DNA from: Stercorarius parasiticus
Lineage: Eukaryota > Chordata > Aves > Charadriiformes > Stercorariidae
Assembly: GCA_013396915.1 (NCBI GenBank)
Contig: VWZL01002517.1
Coordinates: 614,318 to 678,317, forward strand
Direction of reading: 5' to 3'
DNA: 64,000 bases
This document shows, piece by piece, positions 23,147 to 35,929 of this stretch. A model generated the notes under the pieces. That model did not search any database. It was not told where the DNA came from and was given only the letters and a program-made list of their open reading frames with translations. The position numbers and the translations under genes were made by a program. Each line of letters starts with the position of its first letter. Within the stretch, counting starts at the first letter, position 1.

Positions 23147-24274
23147 TTGCCGTTCTCAACGGATCTGGAGCCCCAAAACTCACCCGCAGCTTCGCAGTCC
23201 TGCATTCAACAGGAGAGGAAGAAGGACAGAAATATTACTGAAGTTGGGGGAAGAGGGTTAGGTCTATTTTATTTCCACTGGCTACTTGGCAAGAAATTAA
23301 TTTCTTTCCCCTCTGACATTTAGAGGTGTTTCCTGCGGCAAGAAGCCCCGCTGCTGGTGTGTCACCAGCGCTCCCAGCCCCCCCGGGGGAGTGGAACCCC
23401 GTCCCCCGCTGAGAGCAGCGATGGAGAGCAGACCGATGGATCCCAATCCTCTGTCCCCATCTCAGGGGGAATCTGCTCTTGGAAAAACAATATTAAGAGA
23501 CACTCCAGCACTATATCCTTTTATTTCCAGACACAGGTGTACCGAGACAATTCTGGTGGCACAGTGGAATACAAAATGATTTATTAATGAGAGAAAAATC
23601 TGCACCCTTGAATATATCCCAAAGCAAGTTTGAAGTTATTGAGGCAGGGTCATTATCATCAGCTCTATTAGCAAGACCTGGAAAATAGACATTTTAACTT
23701 TAATTGAATTTCATATAAGTTGTAACCTGGCCTTTAACATAGAGAGGCTTCATTTTAATTTATCACAGACCCAGGCGTTTGCTTTAGGCTCACCGATTTA
23801 GTCTCCAATGCTGTTGAAGACATTTTACCCCAACTGCGTTCTGGCATCGAATGCAGAAACCTTAACTAGAAAATCAGCACGGTTTTGCTTTGGTGTTTGC
23901 TAATTTAGATGTAACGGTGCCCAGCAGGGACCAATGTCTGATATTTATTGCCTGAAGTACTTCAGATTGTCTAGCAGGTAAGTTGGTTCAATGGGCTGTT
24001 CGACGCTAAGCAGAAGCGATGTCCTGGTGCCTGTTCCCACGCCATGCTACCTCAGGGACAGAGGGACAGTCCTTTCCCTGGGGAGGTGACCTGCGATTCC
24101 TGCTGAGGAGGAACGAGGTGACGGCGAGACCCCCCCGAGTCCCCTCCGTTTCTGTGGCCCCAGCTCCATGCCCGAGCGCTGAGGTGAGTTTTTTCCAGGT
24201 GCCTGTTTGTAACCGCCAAAAGCCAGAGCAGGAGCATCCTCCCTCCGCGGGTGGTACCCGCTCCTGGGGCCGGG
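23141..24274. other. Non-genic sequence
   Basis: A GC-rich patch at 23340-23470 is followed by AT-rich DNA at 23500-24000. No exon, RNA gene or repeat family was recognised. Confidence 0.55.
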
Positions 24275-24415
24275 GTGAATCCTTGCCCTGTATCCCCATC
24301 ACTTCCCTCTGCCCTGGCTCCGTGAATCCTCACCCCCCATCCCCATCGCTTCCCTTCACCCCGGCCCCGTGAATCCTCGCCCCCCATGCCCATGGCTTCC
24401 CCCCACCCCGGCCCC
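24275..24415. repeat. 47-bp minisatellite, three copies
   Basis: Three exactly 47-bp units start at 24275, 24322 and 24369, each opening GTGAATCCT and closing in a GG-CCC or GG-TCC rich end. Units two and three are closest to each other, and the first is more diverged. The overlapping frames at 24019-24435 (117 and 127 codons) reflect this repeat and not a gene. Confidence 0.92.
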
Positions 24416-26080
24416 AGCCCCTCTGCCGTGCTCAACAGGAACGCCTGGTGTCCTCACGAATTAAAGGAGCAGAAAGGCCTGACTCAAACTGAAATTGCAC
24501 GTGGAATTATAGGAGCCCACCGTGCATTTTTAATACACGTATTGAATTATGCCGTAGAAAAGCAAGTTAACATTTTAAACATAGTGGAACTGTTTTTAAC
24601 TTGTTTGTTTAGAAAACAAATATCTATTTCATCTTACATTACATTGTTGAATTATTTATTTACAGCTCAAAATACCTGTGTTATTTGTGCTGGCTGCTAT
24701 TACAAATACTGATTAATGTTCATTTATTTCTCCACTTATGTTGTGGAGATTGTATTATGACTTTATCAATTGGCTTTTTTTTTTCAGAGAAACTTATTTC
24801 AATCCAATTTCTTATGTCATGTTACAGATAAATGAAAGCAAAGGCCCCCCATATTGTATGTGAAATCTGTAATACCGTGGCTCTAGAGTAATGCTTTAAA
24901 CAATCAAGCTAAATATGTCAAGGGACTTTTTAATACACTGCACTGATGAAGCAAGAGTATTAAATTTATTCAGCCGTGAAAAAGGCTTTGATTATCATAC
25001 ACCTCAGCTGTGCTGGTATGTGTTGACCATGAGAAAAAAAATAAGAGAAAATGAAATGTGATTAGTTCCTGATGGGTTGAAATTCCTTTAATACATGTAG
25101 CATGGAGGGAATTCATATTAAGAGCTTCCACCAAGGTATTTTTTTTTTCCATATCTGCTCCACAACACAATGAATCAGTGTCTCCAAAGGGCGATAACAT
25201 TCTTATCAATATCTGAATGGGAACATATGGGATGGTGCAATTATTGCTATTTCATTGTTTGCTCAGTTAAGTGGGACATGTATTGTGCGCATCTCTGAAG
25301 CCCTGTAAATAGCCATACCAATTTTTACTCCCGAAAACAGAAGCGGCGATTGCTTTGTGCCATTTTTTTGTCTGTAGATTGGATTGTGCAGATTTGGAAA
25401 ATTGATTAAGTGACAAGATTTTAAAAATTATTTTTGGGCTGAAGCTTAACAAAAGCTTATTTTTAAGGCCTTAGTAAAAAAAAAAAAAAAAAAGCTGTAA
25501 TGCATTTGAGTGAAATGTGATTATAATATGCGTATGCCATTGTCAGCAGAAGGAAAAATTGTGAGAAAGTTTAAAAGGCTAATAATTAGTCACTTGGCCT
25601 TGGCAGCACTGCAGCATTCATTTCCCCGTTTCCCAGGCAGATGCCGGATTTGCAGAGCTCCAGAGGTGTATAGGAATTATTTTCAAGAAAGGGTCTGGTG
25701 CCCACGTGCGGAATACAGACGTTTACAACTGAATTATTGCAACTCCATGTTTTGCTTCTCCGCTGCCGCCGCAGTTATTTCGCACCTGCTGGATGTGAGT
25801 CCCTGGCAGTGGGGAAGCACAGGGATTTCTCAGAATTCACGGAGGAGTGCGAAATTGGGTTCAAAATGCTGATCATTGTTAATTTGTGTGCATCGCTTGT
25901 GGAGGTAGACGTGGTATGAGCCTAATGCAAGCATGGGGCCAGAAGAGAAAATAAAACGTGTGTTGGGTGGACGTGCCGAGGCTGACTTTAAATTTCTGAC
26001 TCCAGCGAAGAGTCAGAGAGAGCACTGAAGAGGTAAAGAAAAGCTGTCGGCTTCACCAGCGGAAAGTGTCCTGAACAATT
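24416..26080. other. Non-genic, AT-rich sequence
   Basis: A strongly AT-rich block (24480-25500) contains an 18-base poly-A tract at 25476-25493. No recognisable retrotransposed gene sequence precedes the poly-A, so it is not called a processed pseudogene. The plus frame 25510-25872 (120 codons) has no recognised domain, although 25580-25790 has an even, single-copy look that could be a conserved element. Confidence 0.5.
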
Positions 26081-26478
26081 TCATAGAATCACAGAATGGT
26101 TTGGGTTGGAAGGGACCTTAAAGCCCACCCAGTGCCCCCCCCTGCCCTGGGCAGGGACACCTCCCACCAGCCCAGGTTGCTCCAAGCCCCGTCCAACCTG
26201 GCCTTGAACCCCTCCAGGGATGGGGCAGCCACAGCTTCTCTGGGCAACCTGGGCCAGGGGCTCACCCCCCTCACAGCAAACAATTTCTGCCTCACATCTC
26301 ATCTCAGTCTCCCCTCTTGCAGTGTAAAACCCTTCCCCCTCGTCCCGTGGCTCCCCTCCCTGCTCCAGAGTCCCTCCCCAGCTTTCCTGGAGCCCCTTGA
26401 GGGCCTGGAAGGGGCTGGAAGGTCTCCCCGCAGCCTTCTCTTCTCCAGGCTGAACCCCCCCAGCTCTCTCAGCCTGTG
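26081..26478 (-). mobile_element. CR1 LINE, 5'-truncated (inverted partner of the 37-kb copy)
   Basis: About 398 bp in minus orientation, starting with the terminal units CATAGAATCACAGAATGG and running through the CR1 3' region and the end of ORF2 until similarity stops near 26478. By hand comparison, 26085-26477 differs from the reverse complement of 37006-37397 at about seven positions plus one base of length, roughly 98% identity. The plus-strand frame of 212 codons at 26096-26734 and the shorter minus frames are readings through this element. Confidence 0.97.
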
Positions 26479-28050
26479 CAGACCCTGCCTAGGGACCTCC
26501 ACCGAGGGTCTCTGCCAGGCCGAGTGGGACATGAAGCCCCGGGACAGACTCAGGGCAGCGACATGGGGGTCCCGGCTGTGGGAACCCACCCTGCACCGTC
26601 CAAGCAGCGCTGCGACAGCGGCCAGGGCTTACCCTCTGTCATCCCACACCCACCAAAAGGGCGTTCCCAGGGGATTTAATGCACTGGAAATATGCGTCGT
26701 CAGCACAGTAAGGGTTTCTGCAGTCTTACATTAAAATGTGAAAGTTTAGCTGGATGGGTGATGGGGTTTATGCAAATCATGTAACATCGAGCTGTCTGCT
26801 CTTGCTGAATCCCAGGTATGACAGATGAGAGAGCTTGAGAATTTGTGTATTTTAATGGCGCTTGTGCTGAAGATGATAAATGCAGTCTTCATCCACCAAC
26901 TTCAAGGTTCACTTTTTTTTTATTTTAAGAGGGACATGCATATGGTTAAAAACACTTGCAACATTAATAATACTTCTCCGCAAGAAAGATTGATATACGC
27001 AGCATAAATACTCATGCAGCATACACAGCTTCTGGTAGACAAGTAGCGTTGCTTTTGCCTTCAATATTTGGGCGGAAGATTGAAGTCCAAGTGAGGTTTT
27101 TTTCCTTTTTTTTTTTCCAGAGGAGCGTGCTCCAAAGCTGTTACTTCACTGGCACCTTGCTCATGACTGCACGGACACCGTGTGGCCCTATTTCAGAAGA
27201 GCAGCCCATGGGAATGGTGTCACAGTTTTAGGCGCCGGGGGGACGAAATGTGGCACCAGCTGCTCTCTGCGGCACTCGAGAGAATGAGAATTTGGGAGGA
27301 GCTGGGGTCCCATCAGCCACCCCCCCACCACGAGCGCCCCGCACACGAGCACCGTGGTTCAGAAGAGGAGCAAGTTTTTGCAGGACTTGCATTGTAGATA
27401 CTTTATTTTCCAACAACAATGATTCACGAGAGTGAATCCTTCGTGGTCCTTCCTCCCAGTGCAGTGATAATTAAAGCTGATTGAGGCCGGGACGGCTGGG
27501 TGGGAAACGCTCCCACGCTGGGGAAGGGTCAGAGCAGGCGGGCGCGAGCGGGACCCTCCCAGGGCCCGCGGTGGCTCTGCTCCTGGAATAAATATTAATA
27601 GCGACGTGCTGAGCAGACGCTGGATCGCGTGTCATCTGTACGGAACCCGGTTGATATTTCAGTGAGATCCAGGCAAAAGCAGAGATGAAAAAATGACAGA
27701 TTCACAGTATCATGGAATAATATTTGCTGATTGAGAGGCATGCAGCTTTTTAAAGAAAAAAATATAGGGGACATCATTTGCAACTTGTCCTTGTGAAGAG
27801 AGAAGTCCCATGACAGATTTCAAATCTTTGGCACAGCTTTATAACTTTATCAAAGAAAAGCATCAAAGTGAGAGCTTTGTTCTGAAAAAAAAAAAAAGGC
27901 AGAAAAATAATCAATAGAAACCACAACAAAATATAAGATCACGATAATCATGTTGTACTATCAAAAAGGTAGAGTTTTTGTGCCTTTTGTGATGTTTTCT
28001 TTGTGACAGTTTGGTCTCAATGGCACAGTGAAAATAACTTGCTTGCCTTG
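26479..28050. other. Non-genic sequence
   Basis: Mixed DNA with a GC-rich patch at about 27460-27580 (several CpGs, too short and too weak for an island), and AT-rich DNA at 26740-27110 and 27590-28050. ATGCAAAT occurs near 26770. No gene was recognised. Confidence 0.55.
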
Positions 28051-28060
28051 TGATTGACAG
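28051..28060 (+). promoter_or_regulatory. PBX-MEIS/PREP consensus site
   Basis: TGATTGACAG is an exact match to the composite decamer bound by PBX with MEIS or PREP TALE homeodomain proteins. It sits in AT-rich single-copy DNA (27840-28520) that also has several TTAAT/ATCAAT cores. A 10-base match can occur by chance about once per 0.5 Mb counting both strands. The match is seen; binding is inferred. Confidence 0.35.
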
Positions 28061-30072
28061 GAGATTTAAATGCCAGCAAGCAAATGCCAGTAGGAAAAAA
28101 ATCTTTGCTCACATATTGTACACCTTAATGCAGTATTGGATCCAACCGGCTTCCTTGGGAGTTAATGGGTAATTGGGCCCATATGGCACCCAAAAAAGTG
28201 CAAGTTTGGGTTTTCAGTATAAGGAGAAGTTACCTGGGAAACTGTCTACATTTAGTTACTTATCAATATTCGGTGCTATCACCAAGACAAGATAAAGGAA
28301 TAAGATGGAAACTTGAGAGCTGTAGATAAAATAGGCCAACAAATGCATCAAGAGAGAATGTAACTCTGCAGCACTTCCCCCTGACACCGAACTTCAGTCC
28401 TGAGCATCGTAACAAGTACAAATGTCTGTGTTTTCTAGAATAGCAGCACTGACTAGTCCGTATATGAACTCTATTAATGTAGTTGCCTTTCTTAGTCTTT
28501 TTTTTTCTCTCTACGTGTTTGATTGAAGGACTTTTAAGTACTTATCTCCCCCCCCTTTTTTTGTTTTTGGTTTTTGTAATCACCTTTCCATCAGCGTATC
28601 TCTGGATGAACTGTCACTGAAGGAGCAAGTGCATCTTGGATGCTCTCGGAGCGCAGCTGGAAATGTTTGACACCATAAAGACGGCAAGACTGGGGTACGG
28701 GCAGCTCCTCCCGCTTCGAGGGTCAGTAGCTCCAAGAAGACACCCGAGAACTAGAAATGTCTGCTTGGAAACCAATATGTGACCCGAGCGCTGTGTGGGG
28801 AGCGCTGCTGAGCCAGCGAGGATGTGGTTAATGACGATTGCTGAGGCTTGCACGCTGAGGAGGAAAGGGGAAAGCAATAATGCCAAAGTCGTAGTAATTG
28901 TTAGCTAGTTATCAACACCGAGCTCGGTATTGACCTCTGTGGCACGCCTGGGAGTGACAGCGGAGATGGCACATTGGAATGGAGAGTGTAGACCTGGTTT
29001 CCTATAGAATAATGCAATGTCTTAGAGCAGCGGCGCCGATGCTCCTTTCCAGCCGCGGGAGCGGCCAGAGGAGGCTTTGAGGCTGGGTTGCACACTGGTC
29101 CCGAGCTAATGATGTGCATCGGCGGGTCCTGCATTGGGCCGGCTCTCGAATGAGAGAGAAATAACTGTTTGCCTCGTGTGTGTTTTGGTGTGCTGCTTGT
29201 GTGTGCTGGCACAAGCCTCCCATTAGGGACAGCCTGTCTGTGAGTAAAGTATGGGCACAAGTACTTTCTTTCTGTCTACTTTGTCTGTAAAACAATAAAA
29301 AACTTTAATCATAAAAGAGGAAGGGCCAACAGCCTGCTTTTGTGATACAGACTTTTCTTTTTTATTAGGCCTGAGACTGAGAATGGATCTTGTTAAGACA
29401 CACTGGTTTATTGCAGCGGGCTGGGAGATGAGATAAGAGTGAAATGCCAAACGCGCGCGCACCAACACAGAATGTGTGAAAAATTGGAATGATAAGGTCT
29501 TTGGAGCGGGTTCCTGCTGAGGTGACTGAGGCGCGGCGCTGCATCGTATTTGCTGGAGAAGTTGAGGAAAATTGCAGTATAATCAATTAAAATTGGTGCC
29601 ACTGTGCCTGGACAGGGCTGTCTAAAAGCAAAATATAATAAATTAATTTCTTCTTTACTTTTTGTCAAGGTTATGTGACCGTGCAAACAGACGATGCGGC
29701 TGCAGAGAAGGGGATTGAGCAGAACAACCTCAGCGTGTATCAGCCTCGAGTGGGGACCAGGGAACGATGCTCCCTTGCAGGGGAGGGATTTGCTCCCTGT
29801 GGGGATGGTCCTGAAGGGGATGCCTCCTCCTAGACATGCTGAAGTTTTGGACGGGGGATGGACTTCCCAGCCAGCCCCATCCCAGCCCTGGGGTCACCCT
29901 GTCCCTGGCCAGGTGGTCGTGAGCTGGACCCGGGGCGGGGGGACCGCCGCCGTCACTGGGACCCCGACAGCATCTCACCTGAAGGTCTATGGGCAAAACT
30001 GGGCCTATAGATGGATCCTGTGGATGGACCCAAATATCTGCAATTTTGTCTTTGCAGAGCCCATGTAGAGCT
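28061..30072. other. Non-genic sequence with C/T homopolymer tracts
   Basis: AT-rich to 28520, then adjoining C and T runs at 28546-28577, then mixed sequence. Minus frames of 90-134 codons at 28614-30134 have no recognised domains; the last runs into the pentamer repeat. Confidence 0.55.
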
Positions 30073-30132
30073 GTGCCGTGCCGTGCCGTGCCGTGCCGTG
30101 CCATGCCGTGCCACGCCGTGCCATGCCACGCC
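30073..30132. repeat. (GTGCC)12 pentanucleotide repeat
   Basis: Twelve pentamers. The first six are perfect GTGCC, and the rest alternate with ATGCC and ACGCC variants. The graded decay shows the right end is the older part. A pentamer run gives a five-residue peptide period in every frame (for example Gly-Met-Ala-Trp-His-type on the minus strand), so frames over it are artefacts. Confidence 0.95.
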
Positions 30133-33100
30133 ATGGAGCTGGTGGCAGTGGTGGTGTGGGAACCCTGTGCCCATGGGAGCAGCCGGTTATGCGTGCCCGC
30201 AGGCGATGGCCGAGCCGGCGCTTAAATACCGTCTTTTTTCCTCTGTCTGTCTCCCTCATCAAGTGAACTGTCATTATAACTCGTGGGTTTTGTGGCGGGA
30301 TGAATGGGGTACTTTGGTTAATACTCCCATTATGCCCACACAGAAATGCTGAACAAAACCTCCCCGTCCCTGGCACTGCGCTGATGTTATTTCTCAATTA
30401 CTTTTTGTTAAGCAAATATGTAGTATGCTTTAAGTACCGCATCCAATAATTGTGTTGAACTCTTCAGTGTTGGCGTGATGGCTTTCTTACAAACCCTTTC
30501 ATTATACCTGTCACATGAACTTTAAACACTTGGCAACGCAGTAAGATTGCATTTGAAAAATACAGAGATTATTTTTACGCACGCCACCTGGTAGAGAGCA
30601 TTTGGGAGTGCAAAATTGAATGAAATTGAGGCATCCCACGTGGAAAAGATAGTATGTGGAATGGCTTCAGTAAATAACCTCTTTTTTTTTTTTTTTTTAA
30701 AGACAGAAGTACAAATGTGTAATACACGTACACACATATGTTGTCTGGAAGGGTTTGCTGTTCACACACACAGCTGCAATTTCTGTGCCAGGAGCTGTTG
30801 ATGTTAGAGAAACAGTATCTCGGTTCTCCTTATGTCAAGGCACAATTTTAGATAGAATTCTAACAAATAATGTAATTTCGCGTTCTCATTTATTTTAGCA
30901 AATAATTTTAGGGATGACTGAATTCTTTCCAGAGAATGCTGCTACTATATAATGGGACTAATTAAGAGATTTTGGATATAAAAAGTATTCAAACGCTTTA
31001 CAAAACCAACTTTAAGTATGCACACAATGTTATGGAGAACTTTCTTCTCTCTTGCAGATGCCCACATTACTCGAGGGCAAGTCTTCTTCCACCGCAGCTG
31101 GAAGAAGGAAAATCCTGGTGCGGTGGGGATGGAGCCCTTCCAAGGAGGATTGCTTACGTTTCTGCACTAACGGCAAGAACGGGAGTTTAATTAGCGCAGT
31201 AATTCCCTCTCATTCCTTCTGGCTGTTAGGAAAAGCCCGGTTCCTGAGATAGATGTCACTTATTTTTCTCGACGCAACCTGTAAGTCCTCTGAAGTGCTG
31301 ACAGGCGCAAGGCTCTGTTTGTGCCTCAGCTGCAGCTAGTTCAGGAGATTTGGATACTTCAAAGCTTTCAGTTCGTTATTTTCTGTATGTTAGTTACATT
31401 TCAAAGTCAAATGATTTTTAGTGAAAAATTCTATTGTCATTTAAATTGGGTTCATTTTAAAACATCAAATAAAGTTCAATAAAATTTTGTTTTTAAAACA
31501 CTGAAATCAAGTATTTCAGTAGAGTTGACATATTTCGTTTCAACAGTTTTAATGGAACGTTTTTGATCTTCAATTTCCAAAGAGCTTGTCCAAGCGAAGT
31601 CATTAGTGCTTACACTTAAAAAAAAAATAAGACTTCTGAAGATTAACATCATGAAAACATTTCAATTTCATTAAAGGAAAATATTTTTATTAATTCAAAA
31701 TGACTTTAAAATGTGTTAGAAATTTTGATTTCTTTCAATTCAAATTTGAAGACGAAAGATTAATTCATTGAAGCAGAAAACACTGATCCTGCACAGATAT
31801 TATGTGAATGATCATCATTTACTGAGACCAAATCAGATTTTCCTTTAAAGTCAGTGACGATTCAAAACATTAGCCTTAATTAGAGTAAAACACAGGTGAT
31901 TCAAAACAAGCTGTGCTCAAATAATTTGCTTAAAGTTACAGTATTACCAAAATCTTTACGCTGATGATATGTGGGAACGCAATGGGCATGCGTGTGGGAA
32001 CGGGGAAACTCCGTCTGTTGGGTTTGAGCAACTGCTGGTAGGAAAGGCCAGTCCTGTTTTGGCCTCTCCAAGACATTTCGTAGCAGGAAGGGATGTTCCT
32101 CCGCCTGCAGTGATTCCCTTGGCAGTGTCTGGCGTCAATTAAGCATTGCTTTGGGTCGTTACTGAACGAATCCACCGTAAACCCGCCCCGCTGTGCCAGC
32201 AGGGCTGGAGGGGGGGATGCTCTGCCTGCCCAACAGCGCTGGCGGGGCTGCTCACACCTGGGGTCCCCCGCTAAGCCTTAAAACTTTAAGAAAACCCTCG
32301 TGTACACCTCTGGAGAGCACATCTGGCCGCAGAGCAACCCCCCACAGCGCACGAGTCGTCCCGGAGCCGTAAGGCGTTCACAGTAAGCGATTTGATGCCA
32401 GCAATCCACTAAACACAATGTCTTTTTAATTTGATCTTCAAAACCTTGCAACTGCTGAAATAATAGAGAATTATTTTAAAATATTACATCTGATATCTTT
32501 AAATAGAAGTTGCCAGTATAAGCGAGCTTGTTGCAGGGTTTGGCCTTTGTTTTTTGCCGTTCAAGTGATCTATAAGGTTTATGGATAAAGATGGGTTGTA
32601 CGATCACTACCAAGAGTTTGTTTACTAAGGGTCTGACTGTTCCAAATGAAAGAGCACACAGCGTTTATTAATCTGAAACGCTTTTGAGAATTTTTTGGTT
32701 TGAAAAGGAAGTCAACAGTTTCTCCAGGATTATTTTTTTTTCCTGTTATTTTTCCTAGTAGAAATGTTGATGCTGATTTTTGTTTTTTCTTTTTTCAGAG
32801 TCGCAATTTACCCCGCAAGGGGAATGTAGTCTTTTAAAATGTATGCCGTGTTCCTGCTAAGTACGTTTTAGGAACACTGTGTGCACATGAAAACACTCCT
32901 CTGCACTGATGTATGTCACTGTATCGCAACCAAGAAAAGGCGACAGCCTCCAAAGCACTACAACTTGCACCTTCAAGCCCTGTTTTTCCGGGCTGATGTA
33001 CCGGCAGAGGAGGATGCTCGCAGGGAGCGGGGCAGGGCTGGGAGATTCGGTGCCGCGGGGGCTGCAGCTGCCCATCGCCCCACGCCAGCACCGCTGCCGG

Positions 33101-33544
33101 CAGAAGCGCTCCTCGGAGTCAGACTGGAGCTGGAAATTGATCGCCAGCTTTCCATGGAGACATTTGTGCCATTATGTAGCTCCCTAACTTAATTAATGGC
33201 TTGAACTTTGAGTTCTTTGAACCTCATTGATTTGGGGAAATGTGCCCTCTCGGTTTATGGAATACAAATCACACCTGGCAAGGCTTTTTATTAGCTCTCT
33301 GCAACCTGGAAGGGAACCTTACGCCGTGTCAGAACGGGGAGTGATTTGGGCGCATCCCGGCGACAGAGGGGGGAGAGCCGAGATCCAGCTGGTGGGAGCG
33401 GGGTCTGACCTTCTCCCACGCCTGCTGTGGTCCGATGGGTCTGAGTCTCCATCAGCGAGCGGGCTCGAGGGGTGGTGGAGGACCAGACCTCCTTGACAAT
33501 GGCAGCTCGATGTGGGGGTATTTTTCAGGCCCAGCTCTTCTGAA
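30133..33544. other. Non-genic sequence, largely AT-rich
   Basis: A 17-base T tract lies at 30682-30698. The block 31350-31960 is very AT-rich and has many short direct similarities. GC-richer patches occur at about 32180-32370 and 33000-33120. Short frames of up to 103 codons resemble nothing known. No transposon end was recognised. Confidence 0.55.
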
Positions 33545-33583
33545 AATAATAATAATTGTTATTATTATTGTTATTGTTATTAT
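33545..33583. repeat. AT-rich trinucleotide-type microsatellite
   Basis: (AAT)n passing into (ATT)n/(TTG) units, an ordinary compound microsatellite. Confidence 0.88.
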
Positions 33584-34781
33584 CTAAAACACACAAAGGA
33601 AAAATGTGTCCTGAAAATACTTTGGAAAATGATGTCTGTCTGGGTTTTCAGAAAGCCTGAGGTAACGATGTATATGGTCTGTTCCTACGTCCCAGTATAC
33701 ACACGACACCTCAGAGGCCTTGAGATTATGCCAGTCCCATAAAAGCCGGCAAAGACTGTGGAGCAAGCCAAAGTTATGAGAGAAGAGGCAGAGAGACCTG
33801 TGCTAACAGCCGTGGGAGACATCACTGCTTGCTGTGTGTTTTGTCCCAGGCTGGCTGCCTCCAGCTGAGGGTGGAAAGGCACCGTGGCCGTCCCTGCGTC
33901 CCCGGCAGCTCCCGCGGGAGAGCGGGAGGGCGATGGGCTGGGTGCTGCTCCCCGCGCGGGCTGAGGAAGGATCAACTGCTCCACGATCCAGATCTGACCC
34001 TGCACGAACTGCCACCACATCTGGAAAAATCAGTGGGGCTTCCAAAGAATAAAGGAAAAGTAAATTATCCAACTGAGTCTTCAATTAATCATATTTTTGT
34101 CATTTAATTACAGCTCTTCTGGAAAAAAAAAATCCAGTGATTGCCCTACTTTAAAAATCTCTGACAGTAGTTCTATGAAGAAATTCATGTATATTAATGA
34201 CATCAACTGGAATGATCAGCTCGATAAGAACATGTTAATTATGTCGCCATGAGCAGCAGGCTGACCAGGAGGATGCCTCACATCCATCTCCCGGGGACAG
34301 CGGCGGGCGCAGGAGGGATGCTCTGGTCCCCATGAGACCCAGGCGAGCAGGCTGGGCCGGAGCGGCCTCCAGCTGCAGCCGTCAGCGATGCCGCGGGGAC
34401 AGAGGCTTCCCCAGGGGTTCTCCATCCCCACCACCACTCAGGAGCCTCACCGCCACTTCGGTCCTCACACGTTCTCCTGCTCCCAGGCAACTCAGTTTGA
34501 TTTGGTGTTTAGGAGGGGACGTGGTCTGATGTGCTCACTTTAGTACCTGAGTGGCGTGGAGATTTTGCCATGTAGTGTTTCCTCCTGACTGCTTATTTTC
34601 TTCTACATGTGCATGGGGGAAAATAATGGAATTTGCTGCTGCGTTTAATGTCTTGTGTTTTTAGCATAATCTCATAGACTCCATTTGTAATGTCTGGCTG
34701 GAGCCTAATAGGCCAGGGGATTTTTTCTTGAATGATCCAGACATTCAGCCTTTTATTGCAGCCTCTTGCCAGCGTCCCTGG
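33584..34781. other. Non-genic sequence
   Basis: Alternating GC-rich patches (33880-33970, 34260-34500) and AT-rich DNA (34060-34250). Frames up to 111 codons lack recognisable domains. Confidence 0.55.
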
Positions 34782-34825
34782 ACCACGTCTCCATCACCCT
34801 CTAGCACCACGTCTCCATCACCTTC
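34782..34825. repeat. 24-bp tandem duplication
   Basis: ACCACGTCTCCATCACC begins at 34782 and again at 34806, giving a 24-bp period with few differences. It is a recent small tandem duplication. Confidence 0.8.
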
Positions 34826-35929
34826 TGCTGCTGACCTCCAGCCCCTCTCATAACAGCTCCTGTCTCCTCTCCTCGGTCATGGGCAGCCTCGAATCTTTCT
34901 CTCCCGGATCCAAACCTTTCCTCGTCTGGGGTGAGTGACTACTCAGGTATGTCATAGGTATGAGCCAACTGTTGTGTCTGAGGAACCACCAAGGATCCCG
35001 CAATGGAAGACAAGCTCACACTGGAGGTGATAATGTCTGAAGTCCACCCGCCCATGACAGTTATCTCAGTCTGTCCCAGAGGTCTCTAGTGCCAGGGTTT
35101 CCCTTCCTTCTCTCTGCTGGAGGCGCTCCAGGCTGACAATTGCCCTGAAAATACATTCTTTATTAATTTCACCCCGTTACTCCTAGAGATTTCTCCCTTC
35201 TACCAATGTAAACAAATCTCTCACATCCTTCATGTTTATGCCCTTCCAATACATTTCTATGCTGTTATGGCCCTTAAACATATTTTTCAAGTTGATGCAA
35301 CTTCCAGGTTTTCACGGTTAAGTAAGAACTGAATGATGAGTGAGAACAAAGCCTCCTATTATGAAGTAAACTGAAGCGTGTGCTAATTACTGCACACAGA
35401 CATCATGATGGAAGAGGGGAGTTTAAGCGCCACAGACACGGTCTCCTGCAGCCCCTCGCACCCGGCGAAGGACGAGAGACGGGGCGAATGCCCTGGTGTC
35501 TCCTGCACGGAGGATGAGCACTCAGACCAGTACGCCTCATGGGAGGTGACGAAGTATAAACGACAGGCGGTAAGACATGCTTTTGAAATGTGGTAAGGCC
35601 AGCACAGTGAGAAAAAGAAAAAGTGTCTTTTTGTAAAATTGCACTGCTATGAGAAAATATATTACTGCTTCCCCAATAGAGCACCCCGAGAAATAAATTT
35701 TCTCCTCCTCTAACAAGGTGTTTTCGTGGCCACAGCTACCAATGTCTCCAGCATCTCCAGATGTGATTTTCCCCATCACATCTTCCCTTAAAGACAGGGG
35801 CTCTGACCTGCCCATCCCTCACCCCGGAGCGCTGTACCTGCAAAGAGAAAAAAAAGCCCCAGTTTCTGTGCCAATATAAATATTTTTTTCTTTATTATTG
35901 TATTTATACTTGTGGATAGGACAATGCCG
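34826..35929. other. Non-genic sequence; TATA-like motif near its end
   Basis: Mixed DNA. TATAAATA occurs at 35875-35882, overlapping a CCAAT, just before the CpG-rich segment that starts near 35930. In AT-rich surroundings this motif is weak evidence for a core promoter. The plus frame at 35405-35596 (63 codons) is not recognisable. Confidence 0.45.

Noticed and set aside
25476..25493. 18-base poly-A as a processed-pseudogene tail
   Set aside because: No recognisable transcript-derived sequence or target-site duplication beside it.
26096..26734. 212-codon plus-strand open frame
   Set aside because: The first two thirds read through the minus-strand CR1 at 26081-26478, so it is not a host gene.
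35405..35596. 63-codon frame as a small conserved protein
   Set aside because: No homologue recognised and no splice or promoter context.
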